From NCBI RefSeq assembly GCF_003477885.1, contig NZ_QUEE01000009.1:62001-126000 (forward strand): DNA of 64,000 nt, written 5' to 3'. The DNA comes from Lachnotalea sp. AF33-28 (lineage in GTDB: Bacteria > Bacillota > Clostridia > Lachnospirales > Lachnospiraceae). Numbering within the stretch: position 1 is the stretch's first letter; the number at the start of each line of letters is the position of its first letter. The notes under the pieces were generated by a model that ran no database searches, was not told the DNA's origin, and worked only from the letters and a program-made list of their open reading frames with translations. Positions 28,709 to 37,821 of this stretch are shown here, piece by piece. The position numbers and the translations under genes were made by a program.

Positions 28709-30142
28709 TCAATTCAGGATCCCTTTAAAGGAAATCGTCTTTTGTCTTGTCATCTCTTCCAGAGTAATCACCGCTCCCTCTCTGCCTATGCCTGAATATT
28801 TATATCCACCGAAGGGCTGATGTGCGAGACGGTAATTGCCGCTTCCTCCGATGATACACGCCCCCGCCTCCACGCGGTTTGCCACCTTCATCGCCACCTC
28901 CATGCTGGATGTGATCACACCCGATGAGAGGCCGAACACCGTGTTATTGGCAATCTCTATGGCTTCCTCCATGGTATCAAACGGGATAAGCGGCCATACC
29001 GGCCCGAAGCATTCCATATCCTTCGCAATATCCGCGTCTTTCGGAACCGCCATAACCGTAGGTTCCACAAATGCACCTTCTCTCCTGCCGCCGAGGAGCA
29101 GCCTGCCGCCCTGGGCGACGGTCTGCCTAATCTGCCGCTCAACTTCGGCCGCATCCGCCTCGCGGACGCAGGGCCCCATTTCCACCTCAGGGTCCCTGGG
29201 ATCCCCCATCTTTATCTTTGACAGCCGCTTCACAAGATCGCTTGAGAAGCGGTCAAAAATACCCCTCTGCACCAGGAAGCGTTTGCTTGCGCAGCAGGTC
29301 TGCCCGGCGTTCCCGATCCTTCCTGAAACCGTCTCATCAAGCGCCTTTTCATAATCGGCGTCATCAAAGATGATGAGCGGATCATTGCCGCCCAGTTCAA
29401 GGGACACCGGACGCAATGCTTTGGCGCAGCATTCGGCCAATAAGATGCCCACCTGCGTGCTGCCCGTAAAGCTTACCGCTGCCACTCGCGGATCCGCAGC
29501 CGCAGCCGCGCCGATAACGCTTCCCTTTCCCGTGATACAGCAGACCGCATTTTCAGGCACGCCGGCTTTATACAGCAAATCCACGATCCTGATGGCGCTT
29601 CTCGGCGTCTTGGACGAGGGCAGCAGCACAACCGCATTTCCCGTCACCAGCATTGGCGCAAGCTTATGCGCCGCCAGCTCACAGGGATAATTAAAGGGTA
29701 CAATATTGGCAAATACCCCAAGCGGTTCATGGACCGTCATCACCACATCCCCCTGGGACCTCGCCTCCCCGTTGTACGGAAGGGTTTTTCCATAAAACGT
29801 ATATGCCGCGGCGCAGTATATTCTGAAAATAGCCGCATTGGCAAACACTTCCGTTCTGCACTGGCCGATGGGTTTTCCCCCCTCTTCACACATCACTCCG
29901 GCGATCTGATCAGCCTCTTCTTCTATGAGGCAGGCATATTTTTCTAAAATCCTGATTTTCTCATGAAGAGGGACCTCCTTCCATTCCTTCTGCCCTTCCA
30001 CCGCCAGGGCAATCCCTCTGTCAAGGTCCTCAAGCGTCGCGGCCGGAACCGCATCCACCGTTTTCCCGGTAGCAGGATTCACCACTGCCATCGTCGCTCC
30101 ATCCGATGCGTCCACATATTTACCGCCAATCAACATCTGCAT
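28709..30142 (-). CDS. NAD(P)-dependent aldehyde dehydrogenase
   Basis: A 477-residue aldehyde dehydrogenase superfamily enzyme. The active-site glutamate lies in LELGGND and the nucleophile in NAGQTCCASKR; FTGSTQVG is the cofactor loop and FGGYKYSGIGREG the C-terminal block. It oxidises an aldehyde to an acid. Lactaldehyde, succinate-semialdehyde and sugar-derived aldehydes are all possible. I chose ATG 30142, with GGGGAGGTG upstream. It overlaps the 3' end of the epimerase gene by 23 bases, so the two are co-transcribed. Confidence 0.9.
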   Translation of the reverse strand: MQMLIGGKYVDASDGATMAVVNPATGKTVDAVPAATLEDLDRGIALAVEGQKEWKEVPLHEKIRILEKYACLIEEEADQIAGVMCEEGGKPIGQCRTEVFANAAIFRIYCAAAYTFYGKTLPYNGEARSQGDVVMTVHEPLGVFANIVPFNYPCELAAHKLAPMLVTGNAVVLLPSSKTPRSAIRIVDLLYKAGVPENAVCCITGKGSVIGAAAAADPRVAAVSFTGSTQVGILLAECCAKALRPVSLELGGNDPLIIFDDADYEKALDETVSGRIGNAGQTCCASKRFLVQRGIFDRFSSDLVKRLSKIKMGDPRDPEVEMGPCVREADAAEVERQIRQTVAQGGRLLLGGRREGAFVEPTVMAVPKDADIAKDMECFGPVWPLIPFDTMEEAIEIANNTVFGLSSGVITSSMEVAMKVANRVEAGACIIGGSGNYRLAHQPFGGYKYSGIGREGAVITLEEMTRQKTISFKGILN

Positions 30143-31397
30143 AAAGCCACACCTCCCCTTTTTTCCGTAACATACTTTCCACTCTGCGCATTGTCTCAAG
30201 ACACATCTGGCCGTTATGAAAAGGGCACTTTCCGAGATTTAACTTATCAAAACCGTGCTGGCCGTCAGAGACATGGCCTCCCGTCCCATCGGATAAAATA
30301 TTGTTATACCAATCGCCGGTTTCCCTGTTCACAAACCATTTGTCTATAAATGCGATCTGCCTCTCACAGGCGGTCAGATACTTCTCCTCTCCCGTGAGAT
30401 CATAGCCGCACAGCATGGCGGAAACCGCTTCCGCCGCAGCCCACCACACATGTACCGGGCTCGTCTGCCCTGTCACAAGATCAATGCCGTTGTACATGCA
30501 TCCGTTAGGATCAAACGCTTTATCCACGATATCCCCCAGCACCTCTTTCACAACCTCATATGCTTTGCCTCTAAGCGCTTCATCCTCCAGCTCATCCGCG
30601 GCGTTAATCACAAGATAGCTTAGTTCACAGTCATGTCCGTAGCTCTGCGAATGGCCGAACCGTTTCCCGTCTTTTGTCACTAACGTCATGAAGCTGTGAT
30701 TTTGTTCGTCATACAGCTTATACAGCAGAAACTCTATCAGGTCTTTCAGGGAATCCGCCGTCCTCCTGTCATGGGTCGCCTGGTAGAGGCGCAGATACGC
30801 CTGGCAGAGGTGGTGGGCATACATGACGGCGTCATCGGGCAGTTTGACGGATACATTTCTTCCGTTATCGAAACCGGGTTTAGGCGTCCAGTCCCTGCAT
30901 AAAGTGGCATAATATATGCCGGGGGCCATCTTTCCTTTCGTCTCCATCAGCTCAAAGGCCTCCATGCACATTTCAAGCGCTTCTTTCTCTCCTGTCGCAT
31001 GATAGTACTCCGCCAGTCCCATGATAAAAAAGGCTTCGCAGTAATTCGGCTTTATATCCGAAAGAACCGTCCCGTCCGCAGCCACTGTGGTATAGGCCCC
31101 GCCATACTCACTGTCATAAAAGTGAGTTTTCAGTTCATCATAGGCATATTTTGCGCGGTCTAAATAGAGCTGTCCTCTGCATTTTCTGTATGCGGCCGAG
31201 AAGACATACAGCATCCTCCCCAGAAGCGTCAGGCCTTTGGGTTCTGCGGGCCTGCGCTCCCCCTCAAGCGTAACAACGCCATAATATCCGCCGTTTTCCC
31301 GATCCATTATGTATTCGCTGCACCACCACGGCAGTATGCAGCCCACCAGGTTCAAATGCGCCCAGGTGCTGATCCTTTGCAATCGCATCTCCTCCAT
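30120..31397 (-). CDS. N-acylglucosamine 2-epimerase / cellobiose 2-epimerase-like protein
   Basis: A 425-residue (alpha/alpha)6-barrel protein of the AGE superfamily. Matching segments are GGYYGVV near the N-terminus, SYGHDCELSYL with a likely catalytic His, HVWWAAAEAV and CPFHNGQMCLE near the C-terminus. Known members epimerise C2 of N-acylglucosamine, cellobiose or mannobiose through a ring-opened sugar. The lack of an export signal fits action on an imported di- or monosaccharide. It lies between esterase and aldehyde dehydrogenase genes. Confidence 0.85.
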   Translation of the reverse strand: MEEMRLQRISTWAHLNLVGCILPWWCSEYIMDRENGGYYGVVTLEGERRPAEPKGLTLLGRMLYVFSAAYRKCRGQLYLDRAKYAYDELKTHFYDSEYGGAYTTVAADGTVLSDIKPNYCEAFFIMGLAEYYHATGEKEALEMCMEAFELMETKGKMAPGIYYATLCRDWTPKPGFDNGRNVSVKLPDDAVMYAHHLCQAYLRLYQATHDRRTADSLKDLIEFLLYKLYDEQNHSFMTLVTKDGKRFGHSQSYGHDCELSYLVINAADELEDEALRGKAYEVVKEVLGDIVDKAFDPNGCMYNGIDLVTGQTSPVHVWWAAAEAVSAMLCGYDLTGEEKYLTACERQIAFIDKWFVNRETGDWYNNILSDGTGGHVSDGQHGFDKLNLGKCPFHNGQMCLETMRRVESMLRKKGEVWLYADVDWR

Positions 31398-31416
31398 ATA
31401 ATCTTAGCACCTTTCA

Positions 31417-32580
31417 TCAGTCTATAAACAGACGCTGTACAAAAGCGTGGGCGCTCTTGCGCCATGTCTGCCATTCATGGACACCGTCGCACAGGAAATA
31501 TTCGGCTTCTATCCCGTTATCTTTAAGCTCCTGTATCTCGCCGGGCAGCTTCTCTCCGCCCTCAAGCATCCCTTTGCTGTAGAATAAAAGCTTATGCTGG
31601 CTGTTAAACTTCTCTGCGTTTTCAGCCGCCGTAAATTTTGCGGTACTCACCTCCGGAAAAGCGTTTCCGACTGTACCGCTGAAAATTCCAATATAATCAA
31701 ACCACTCCGGATTTTGAAACGCTGTCCACTGGGTCTGATAGGATCCCATCGACAGGCCTGCGATGGCTCTTCCGGCTTTGTCAGACACGGTCCGGAAGCG
31801 CCTGTCAATAAACGGTATGCAGTCATCCAGCAGCAGTCTCTCTATATGTCCCGGCAAAACGCCCTCCTGCCTGCTGTCCGGCGCATAGGCATGGCCGAAA
31901 TTGGCGACCGCAATCATCTCCTTACATTTGCCTTCCGCTATCAGGTTATCCAGAATCAGATTGATCTTGCCCTGCCAGAACCATCCGGTCTCATTTTCTC
32001 CGCCGCCATGTAAAAGATACAGCACCGGATAGTGTTTCTCCGTATCTGCATCATAGCAGGGCGGCGTATATACCCAGCAGCTGCGGAGTGTACCGGTAAA
32101 GGAGGAGCGGTAATATTCGCACCGGACCGCGCCGTGGGGCACATCCTTAAAATCGTAGAAATCAAATTCCGGGTCGGGCACATCGACAAAATTACATAAC
32201 CGGTTGTGCGCATAACAGATCGGCGCATGCTCATACAGATGTTCCCTGCCGTCGAAGAAGTAATAGAGGAACTGTACGCCTGCAGGGATTCCCGGAATCA
32301 GTGCCTGCCACCAGCCGTCCTTTGTCTTATGGAGAGCATGCTTTTCCTGCCCCCATCTGGTGTTGCGCGTTCCGCTCACTTCCACGCTCTGCGCATCCGG
32401 CGCGTAAACATTAAACTCCACGCCCCCATCCCTGAATTCGATCGCCCTTAGCTGGCGCACATACGCCATCCGTCTGGGTAATTTGCCGTCCGGCGAGGCC
32501 GGAATGATTCCCATCCACATTTCTGTCTCCGCAAAATTAAGGGGACTTGCATTCAGTGTGTCATACTTATTCTTTTCCAT
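31417..32580 (-). CDS. Esterase, alpha/beta-hydrolase of the CE1 / esterase D type with N-terminal E-set domain
   Basis: A 387-residue cytoplasmic protein. The N-terminal region (VEFNVYAPDAQSVEVSG) is an E-set/CBM48-like module. The catalytic domain begins near YRSSFTGTLRSCWVYTPP; the oxyanion loop is LYLLHGGGENE, the nucleophile lies in GLSMGS and the catalytic His in DGVHEW near the end. Relatives release acetyl, feruloyl or other acyl groups from sugars. In this operon it may deacylate the imported glycoside. I chose the ATG at 32580 over an upstream TTG. Confidence 0.85.
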   Translation of the reverse strand: MEKNKYDTLNASPLNFAETEMWMGIIPASPDGKLPRRMAYVRQLRAIEFRDGGVEFNVYAPDAQSVEVSGTRNTRWGQEKHALHKTKDGWWQALIPGIPAGVQFLYYFFDGREHLYEHAPICYAHNRLCNFVDVPDPEFDFYDFKDVPHGAVRCEYYRSSFTGTLRSCWVYTPPCYDADTEKHYPVLYLLHGGGENETGWFWQGKINLILDNLIAEGKCKEMIAVANFGHAYAPDSRQEGVLPGHIERLLLDDCIPFIDRRFRTVSDKAGRAIAGLSMGSYQTQWTAFQNPEWFDYIGIFSGTVGNAFPEVSTAKFTAAENAEKFNSQHKLLFYSKGMLEGGEKLPGEIQELKDNGIEAEYFLCDGVHEWQTWRKSAHAFVQRLFID

Positions 32581-32633
32581 GGCATTCTCTCCCAATGATC
32601 CGCTGCCCGCTAAGGGGGCCGCACAGTATAAAG

Positions 32634-33779
32634 TTACTCAAAGTCAACTACCGCGTTGATCTCCCCGCTGTGAAGAGCCGCTTCCATAATCTTAAGAACC
32701 CTTAGCGCTTCTTCTCCTGTCACGAGCTGTTCTGCCTTCCCTTCTATGCAGTCCACAAGATTGCGGTACAGCGCATTGCGGTCATAAATCGGCCGTTCCA
32801 GCTCCACAATCTCATTGTCCATCGGGGGCGCTGCAAACCAGCTCGGGCCTTCCCCACGCTTAACAGCCGGTTTCCTGACCGGGAGGGAATTAAAATCCCT
32901 GACAAAACCGGGGTCCCGCGGCTTAGCCTTGATGACTTTTGCGCCTTCACCGGTGAATGTTATAACCTCGCCGATTCCTTTCGTCCCATTCAGCCGCCAG
33001 CCCGGAACGGGAGAATCAAAATGTCCGGCCCCGCTCTCGATATACGCGATAAATCCGTCTTCAAATATAAGCGTCAGATTGAATCCTTCATCGACATCGC
33101 TGCCCGTCAGGTTGATGATCTGGCAAAAAATCTGCTTGATCTTTGATTTGTTCATCTGAACAATCCGGTCAATCAGGTGCACACCCCAGTCCAGCATCAT
33201 GCCGCCGCCATAGCGCTTTTCGCTTCTCCAGCCAAATGGGCCGTCCGCTCCGCCGCCGCCGATTCTGTTTTCCAGACTTAAGGGCCTGCCCGCCAGCTGC
33301 TCATCATACATCCTTTTCACCACCAGATAATCCGGATCCCATCTGCGGTTCTGCCGGGGATAAAATACCTTTCCCGTCTCTTTCGACACCTTTAGTACTT
33401 CCTCCAGCTCCGATGAGACAGGCGTTACCGGTTTCTCGCAGAGCACATGCTTGCCTGCCCGCATCGCTCTGACCGCCACTTCTGCATGCAGATGATTTGG
33501 CAGCGCGATCAGCACAATGTCAACTTCAGGGTCCTCTAAGACTTCCTCCAGGGACTGATAAACATAAAACCCTTCCTTCCTGGCCCACTCCTGTCTCTTC
33601 ACATCGATGTCATAGATTCCTGAAAGATGAAGGATTTTAGAGATATCCGTAGTAACCGCTTCGATTTCATCGTCGATCATCTGTGGCAGCTGCCAATCCG
33701 TGTAGCCGGTCCCGTAACCGATTGCCAAGGCATGGCCTCCTCCCATGTTTCCACATCCAATAATCGCAATATTCTTCAT
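32634..33779 (-). CDS. Gfo/Idh/MocA family oxidoreductase (copy 2)
   Basis: A 381-residue oxidoreductase paralogous to the protein at 24815. Visible are [12 protein letters not shown] (dinucleotide binding), [21 protein letters not shown], and [15 protein letters not shown] with the catalytic Asp/His. It follows the TIM-barrel gene at 33833, repeating the oxidoreductase-isomerase pairing. ATG 33779 has AAAGGGGA upstream. Two diverged copies in one operon suggest two oxidation-level steps on the same sugar, or steps on different positions. Confidence 0.88.
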   Translation of the reverse strand: MKNIAIIGCGNMGGGHALAIGYGTGYTDWQLPQMIDDEIEAVTTDISKILHLSGIYDIDVKRQEWARKEGFYVYQSLEEVLEDPEVDIVLIALPNHLHAEVAVRAMRAGKHVLCEKPVTPVSSELEEVLKVSKETGKVFYPRQNRRWDPDYLVVKRMYDEQLAGRPLSLENRIGGGGADGPFGWRSEKRYGGGMMLDWGVHLIDRIVQMNKSKIKQIFCQIINLTGSDVDEGFNLTLIFEDGFIAYIESGAGHFDSPVPGWRLNGTKGIGEVITFTGEGAKVIKAKPRDPGFVRDFNSLPVRKPAVKRGEGPSWFAAPPMDNEIVELERPIYDRNALYRNLVDCIEGKAEQLVTGEEALRVLKIMEAALHSGEINAVVDFE

Positions 33780-33832
33780 AACAATCCCCTTTCTGATTCT
33801 CAAGTTACGTAACAGTCTGAACTGCTACAAAT

Positions 33833-34675
33833 TTATAATGCGCGCAGGTAACCTGCATCTGCCGCCAGTGTCGTAAATATATCCCCCGTCCATGCATAAT
33901 CGCGCTCTACGATATAGATGGGTTTGCAGGGCTGCGCATCTGCCGCCGCCTGCACCGCCTTCATATCTACGATGCCTTTTCCGAGTTCACAGTTGATAGA
34001 AAGCATTTCATCAAGCTTTTTAGCCATTTCAGGACTCATCCTGGGCCACCCGGAGATATCCTTCTCTGCTTTTGTATCTTTTTTCGGCGGTTTCATAAAT
34101 GTGAGCTTCTGTGGAAAATCAAGGGTTTCCTTAACATGGACGAGCTCAAATCTTCCCGAATGTTTCCTTATGTACCGGGCCGCATCCACATCGGCGCGGT
34201 ATGCCCACGCAATATCGATTTCAAAGGTGACCAGATCCGGATCCGTATTTTCAATCAGGATATCATTGACCATCTTGCCCCCCACCTCGAGAAAATCGTT
34301 AGAATGATTGTGATAACCGTACTTCATCCCCACGCTCTTCGCCTTCTTCCCAAGCTCATTGAGCATGCCGGCCGCCTCATAGGCTTCTTCTTCGGTTGTG
34401 ATCGCCAGGCCGGGGTTGACGATATATTTACACCCTGTCCCGGGAAGATAATTCAGGTTTTCGTCTGTATCCTCCAGTTCAACATGGGAGCTGATCACCT
34501 CCATGTTGATCGAACGCAGAAACTCTTTTAATCCTTCCGGGCTGTATCCGCCGTGCAGTCCATAAAAGATTTCGATTCCGCTGTACCCCAGCTTTGCCAC
34601 ACGGGTCATAACGCCCTCATAATCATGAACCAGCTGGCGCGAGAATCCGTCCAACTGCACATAAAATTTGTCCAT
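33833..34675 (-). CDS. Sugar phosphate isomerase/epimerase-type TIM-barrel protein (copy 2)
   Basis: A 280-residue xylose-isomerase-like barrel. Metal-site candidates are YGYHNHSNDF, FEIDIAWAYRADV and FELVHVKETLDF, matching the His/Glu/Asp/His pattern. The first ATG after AAAGGAGGA is at 34675, which I use. Immediately upstream is a decayed copy of the family B hairpin (34692-34714). Possible reactions are keto-sugar isomerisation or cleavage of a 3-keto glycoside. Confidence 0.85.
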   Translation of the reverse strand: MDKFYVQLDGFSRQLVHDYEGVMTRVAKLGYSGIEIFYGLHGGYSPEGLKEFLRSINMEVISSHVELEDTDENLNYLPGTGCKYIVNPGLAITTEEEAYEAAGMLNELGKKAKSVGMKYGYHNHSNDFLEVGGKMVNDILIENTDPDLVTFEIDIAWAYRADVDAARYIRKHSGRFELVHVKETLDFPQKLTFMKPPKKDTKAEKDISGWPRMSPEMAKKLDEMLSINCELGKGIVDMKAVQAAADAQPCKPIYIVERDYAWTGDIFTTLAADAGYLRAL

Positions 34676-34691
34676 AAGTCCTCCTTTTTCT

Positions 34692-34714
34692 GTCACCCTT
34701 CAAAGGCTGATGAC
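34692..34714 (-). repeat. Family B leader hairpin, decayed copy
   Basis: Minus strand: GTCATCAGCC...GGGTGAC forms an imperfect hairpin followed by AGAAAAAGGAGG and the ATG at 34675. It matches the second hairpin of the copies at 37643, 49121 and 55882; the first hairpin is missing. Confidence 0.5.
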
Positions 34715-34738
34715 CTGTAATATCAGATCTTTATGCTA

Positions 34739-35995
34739 TTATTTTACGGTACCGTTTCTCCTCACACCACTCCAAAACTGACCTGGATTATCACTATTTT
34801 GATCTGCCAGAGCTAAACCGGATTCGTCAAATATGCATTCATAAACCAGATCTCTGATTCTGGGGTGCACTTCGGAATATACTCCCGCCATTCCCAGTAT
34901 CTCCTGCGCATAAAACACGCTGATATTGTTCTTAGGATCGATCAGCGCGTAGGCTCCGGCGGCGCCGTCCCAGCCAAATTCTCCCACCGGACTTTTAGAC
35001 TTAGTCCCGTCTGCAAGAACACGGACCCCTAGGCCGTAGCTGTACCCCGGCCGGAACATCCCCTTCACGGTAAAGTCATCCAGCTGCACAGGACTAAGCA
35101 GAGGGGTTCCAATTTTCCTGATGCTTTTTTCCTGGAGAATTCTCCTGCCATTTGCGCCCATACCTTTGCAGGCCAGCGCATCAAGCAGCGCCGAAAAGCC
35201 GTTAACAGTCGCAATCAGGCCCGCACCGCCGCTGTCATACTCCTTAGTCAGACAGAAAGAATTATCCGATTTTGGCGACTTTTTTCCGGTTGCAAAATCA
35301 ATGCTGTACTGGGCGGCAAGCCGCTTTTTTTCTTTGGGGCCCGGATGAAAATAAATATCCGTCACGCCAAGAGGTTCAAATATATGGGTCATGACATAAT
35401 TACTGAATTTTTCACCCGAAACCTTTTCTATCACAGCCGCTATTACATCATGGCCCAGGCTGTATGCGTATCTCTCCCCCGGCTCATAGAGCAGGGGCAT
35501 TCTGGCAATTGCGGGCATCATTTCTACCGTACCCGCCATATTGCCGCTCTTCTCCCTAAGTTTTGCAATCGGCTCCGATGCCGTGTTGTACGACAGTCCC
35601 GCAGTCATAGACAATAAATTCTCAATGAGTATAGGACGCTCCGCCCTGTGGGAGGGAGCGTTCAGGTCCGGAATGTTCCGAAAATCCCCCAGCTCATAAT
35701 CGTCGGCAACCCTGACGGACGCAAATTCAGGCAAATATTCGGACAGAAGATCCTGTAAGCCGATCCGGCCTTGTTCAACCAGCTGCATACACGCTGTCAC
35801 GGTCACGATCTTCGTACAGGAATACAAGTAATATAAATCGTCTTCCGAAACAGGGCGGCTGCATGAGTAGTCGTTGTATCCCTGCATATGGCGGTAGAGA
35901 GTACCGTGATTCTTCCTGACGATCAGATCCAGCCCCTTTACATCATGGCTGTCTTTGAGAGATTCCAGATATTCCGTCAGCTTATCAAAATTCAT
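34739..35995 (-). CDS. Serine hydrolase of the beta-lactamase / class C penicillin-binding family
   Basis: A 418-residue protein. The SxxK motif is SCTK at about residues 58-61. The second motif reads YAYSLG where the family normally has YSN, so one residue is changed. No signal peptide is seen with the start at 35995 (GAGAGGAAGGG upstream), so a cytoplasmic esterase-like role is more likely than cell-wall work. It lies between the binding-protein gene and an isomerase gene and may remove an acyl group from the imported compound. Confidence 0.8.
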   Translation of the reverse strand: MNFDKLTEYLESLKDSHDVKGLDLIVRKNHGTLYRHMQGYNDYSCSRPVSEDDLYYLYSCTKIVTVTACMQLVEQGRIGLQDLLSEYLPEFASVRVADDYELGDFRNIPDLNAPSHRAERPILIENLLSMTAGLSYNTASEPIAKLREKSGNMAGTVEMMPAIARMPLLYEPGERYAYSLGHDVIAAVIEKVSGEKFSNYVMTHIFEPLGVTDIYFHPGPKEKKRLAAQYSIDFATGKKSPKSDNSFCLTKEYDSGGAGLIATVNGFSALLDALACKGMGANGRRILQEKSIRKIGTPLLSPVQLDDFTVKGMFRPGYSYGLGVRVLADGTKSKSPVGEFGWDGAAGAYALIDPKNNISVFYAQEILGMAGVYSEVHPRIRDLVYECIFDESGLALADQNSDNPGQFWSGVRRNGTVK

Positions 35996-36033
35996 TTTTT
36001 CCCTTCCTCTCGTATAAAGGCGCACATTGTTTA

Positions 36034-36065
36034 AAGGAAAAGCGGAGACCGTTAACGGCCTCCGC
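36034..36065 (-). terminator. Intercistronic terminator or attenuator after the binding-protein gene
   Basis: Minus strand: GCGGAG...CTCCGC with a GTTAAC centre (36065-36042) followed by TTTTCCTTT. It lies 13 bases after the lipoprotein stop, inside the operon, and probably lets the binding protein be made in excess over downstream enzymes. Confidence 0.7.
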
Positions 36066-36077
36066 AGTGACATCTCT

Positions 36078-37619
36078 TTATTTTCCTGCCAGCCACCTGT
36101 CAAGCTGAGCTTGTTTCTCTGCAACAATATCCTCTATCCCGGCATCACGCAGCGCCTTCTGAAATTCGGGGAGCGTTTCATCGATATCCACTACCCCATT
36201 GATAATCGGCAGATAGTACTGAGCGATCACATTGGCGCACGCCGCATACTGATCCGCAACTGGCGATATATCGCAGGTAAATCCCAGGGCCTTAGAGGGA
36301 ACTCCGTTGGCATTATCCTGCTTCATCAGCTCGTAGGCATCCTGCCGCTGCTTAGACCAGGTAGGGCACAAAAAGCCGTTGGGATGAGAGTAATTATATC
36401 CGGCAAACCAGCCTGCTTCCTGATGGTTGTGAATCCCTTCCGGCCAGTCCAGCTGCCCGTTTTCGTCAACCACATATGTGACGCCTTCCACGCCGTTCAT
36501 AAAAATATTTGCCGCTTCCGGATCTGTATACAGCACGTCAAGCACGCGCATGGCCGCTTCCGGTTCATCGCAGAACGAAGTGATGTGCCATAAATATGTG
36601 GTGACATTGCTGGTGGTCAAAAGCCTTGCCCCGATTTCCGTACCCACGATGGGGCCGTCATACGTGTTTTCCTTATTGGCCTCATAGATCGTATTCGTCA
36701 GATTGTAATCATAGCCGGTTATGCCGTATGTAATCTTATTCGTCAAGTTGCCCAGCGTCACCTGTGTGTTGCTCATCGGATCCGGGCAGATAAGATCATT
36801 TTCCTTCCACTTTTTCACATTTTCACAAAAATTCATGAAATAGTCCGATTCATAGAAATTCTCGATTTTGGTGCTGTTTTCCGGGTCGATAATGACTCCG
36901 CAGTAATTCGTATCTCCCAGATAGTCGATCGACTTTGGAATCCAGTAGGGAGACGTGGAGCCGGCAATAAAGTATTTGTCCGGATTCGCCTCTTTTAACT
37001 TGAGAAGGATATCCGTCAGCTCATCGACAGTATCGATCCTTTCAGGGAATTCCACATTCGCTGCTTTTGCAGTATCTTCCATGCATAAATACATGTTGCC
37101 GCATGTCCATGCCGTGTAGGAAGGAATTCCATAAAGCTTTCCGTCGACACGGGCGCAGTCGAGAATCTCAGGATAGGGCTCGTAGAGTTTCTGTATGCCG
37201 GGCCCGCTGGATTCCAGTACGTCGTCGATGGCCATGACCTGTCCGTTGGATACCAGTTCACCGATCGAGGTATACCAGAAGGAGGTCAGGATATCCAGTG
37301 CGTCATCTCCTCCTGTCAGCAGCAGGTTCAATTGTGTCTGCAGATCCGAGGCCTGAATATAAACCACCTCAACCTCGGCATGGGCCTTCTCCCGAAGAAT
37401 CTTGTTCAGAGCTTCTTCCACAATCTCGTGATTATCCGGCGGGCCGCCGTAAAATGCCGTCTGATTGATTCGAAGCACCGGATAGTCTTCAGAATCCCCC
37501 GCATTTGTCTGCTCATTTACAGGCTCCTTGGTATCTCCTTCGACATCCCCCTTCTTACCGCACGCTGCAAGAGACATTGCCAGCACGCCCGCCAGCAATA
37601 TGGCCAATAATCGTTTCAT
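36078..37619 (-). CDS. ABC transporter sugar-binding lipoprotein (second system)
   Basis: A 513-residue LplA-like extracellular solute-binding protein. The N-terminus MKRLLAILLAGVLAMSLAAC gives a lipobox LAAC with Cys20. The first residues after it are acidic and flexible. It delivers substrate to the permeases at 26818 and 27723, about 8 kb downstream in the same run of genes. Its leader holds two tandem family B hairpin units directly before GGAGG. A terminator-like hairpin follows it. Confidence 0.9.
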   Translation of the reverse strand: MKRLLAILLAGVLAMSLAACGKKGDVEGDTKEPVNEQTNAGDSEDYPVLRINQTAFYGGPPDNHEIVEEALNKILREKAHAEVEVVYIQASDLQTQLNLLLTGGDDALDILTSFWYTSIGELVSNGQVMAIDDVLESSGPGIQKLYEPYPEILDCARVDGKLYGIPSYTAWTCGNMYLCMEDTAKAANVEFPERIDTVDELTDILLKLKEANPDKYFIAGSTSPYWIPKSIDYLGDTNYCGVIIDPENSTKIENFYESDYFMNFCENVKKWKENDLICPDPMSNTQVTLGNLTNKITYGITGYDYNLTNTIYEANKENTYDGPIVGTEIGARLLTTSNVTTYLWHITSFCDEPEAAMRVLDVLYTDPEAANIFMNGVEGVTYVVDENGQLDWPEGIHNHQEAGWFAGYNYSHPNGFLCPTWSKQRQDAYELMKQDNANGVPSKALGFTCDISPVADQYAACANVIAQYYLPIINGVVDIDETLPEFQKALRDAGIEDIVAEKQAQLDRWLAGK

Positions 37620-37642
37620 AATGCTATCCTCCTTTTTCTTCT

Positions 37643-37744
37643 GTCACCAACCGAAGGTTGATGACCTACGCACGCTTCAGCGTGCTTCCTTTTTTCTTCT
37701 GTCACCAACCGAAGGTTGATGACCTGCGCACGCATCAGCGTGCT
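37643..37744 (-). repeat. Family B leader hairpins, tandem duplicate
   Basis: Two units of 58 bp period (first bases at 37643 and 37701). Each, on the minus strand, contains GCACGC-TGAW-GCGTGC, a short link, then GTCATCAACC-TTC-GGTTGGTGAC and ACAGAAGAAAAAA. They differ at only a few bases, one of them in the first loop. The second unit ends 23 bases before the ATG of the lipoprotein gene. Related copies lie at 49121, 55882 and 34692. Confidence 0.85.
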
Positions 37745-37821
37745 TCCTTTTTTCTTGTCGTTACTGTCATTTTAGTCTTCCCGCCCCGGTATAACCACCA
37801 CATTTCTGATTAAGAATATTG

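Noticed and set aside
37643..37757. CRISPR array
   Set aside because: There are only two units, the spacers are near identical, and the same unit occurs singly elsewhere before other genes. No cas genes are present.
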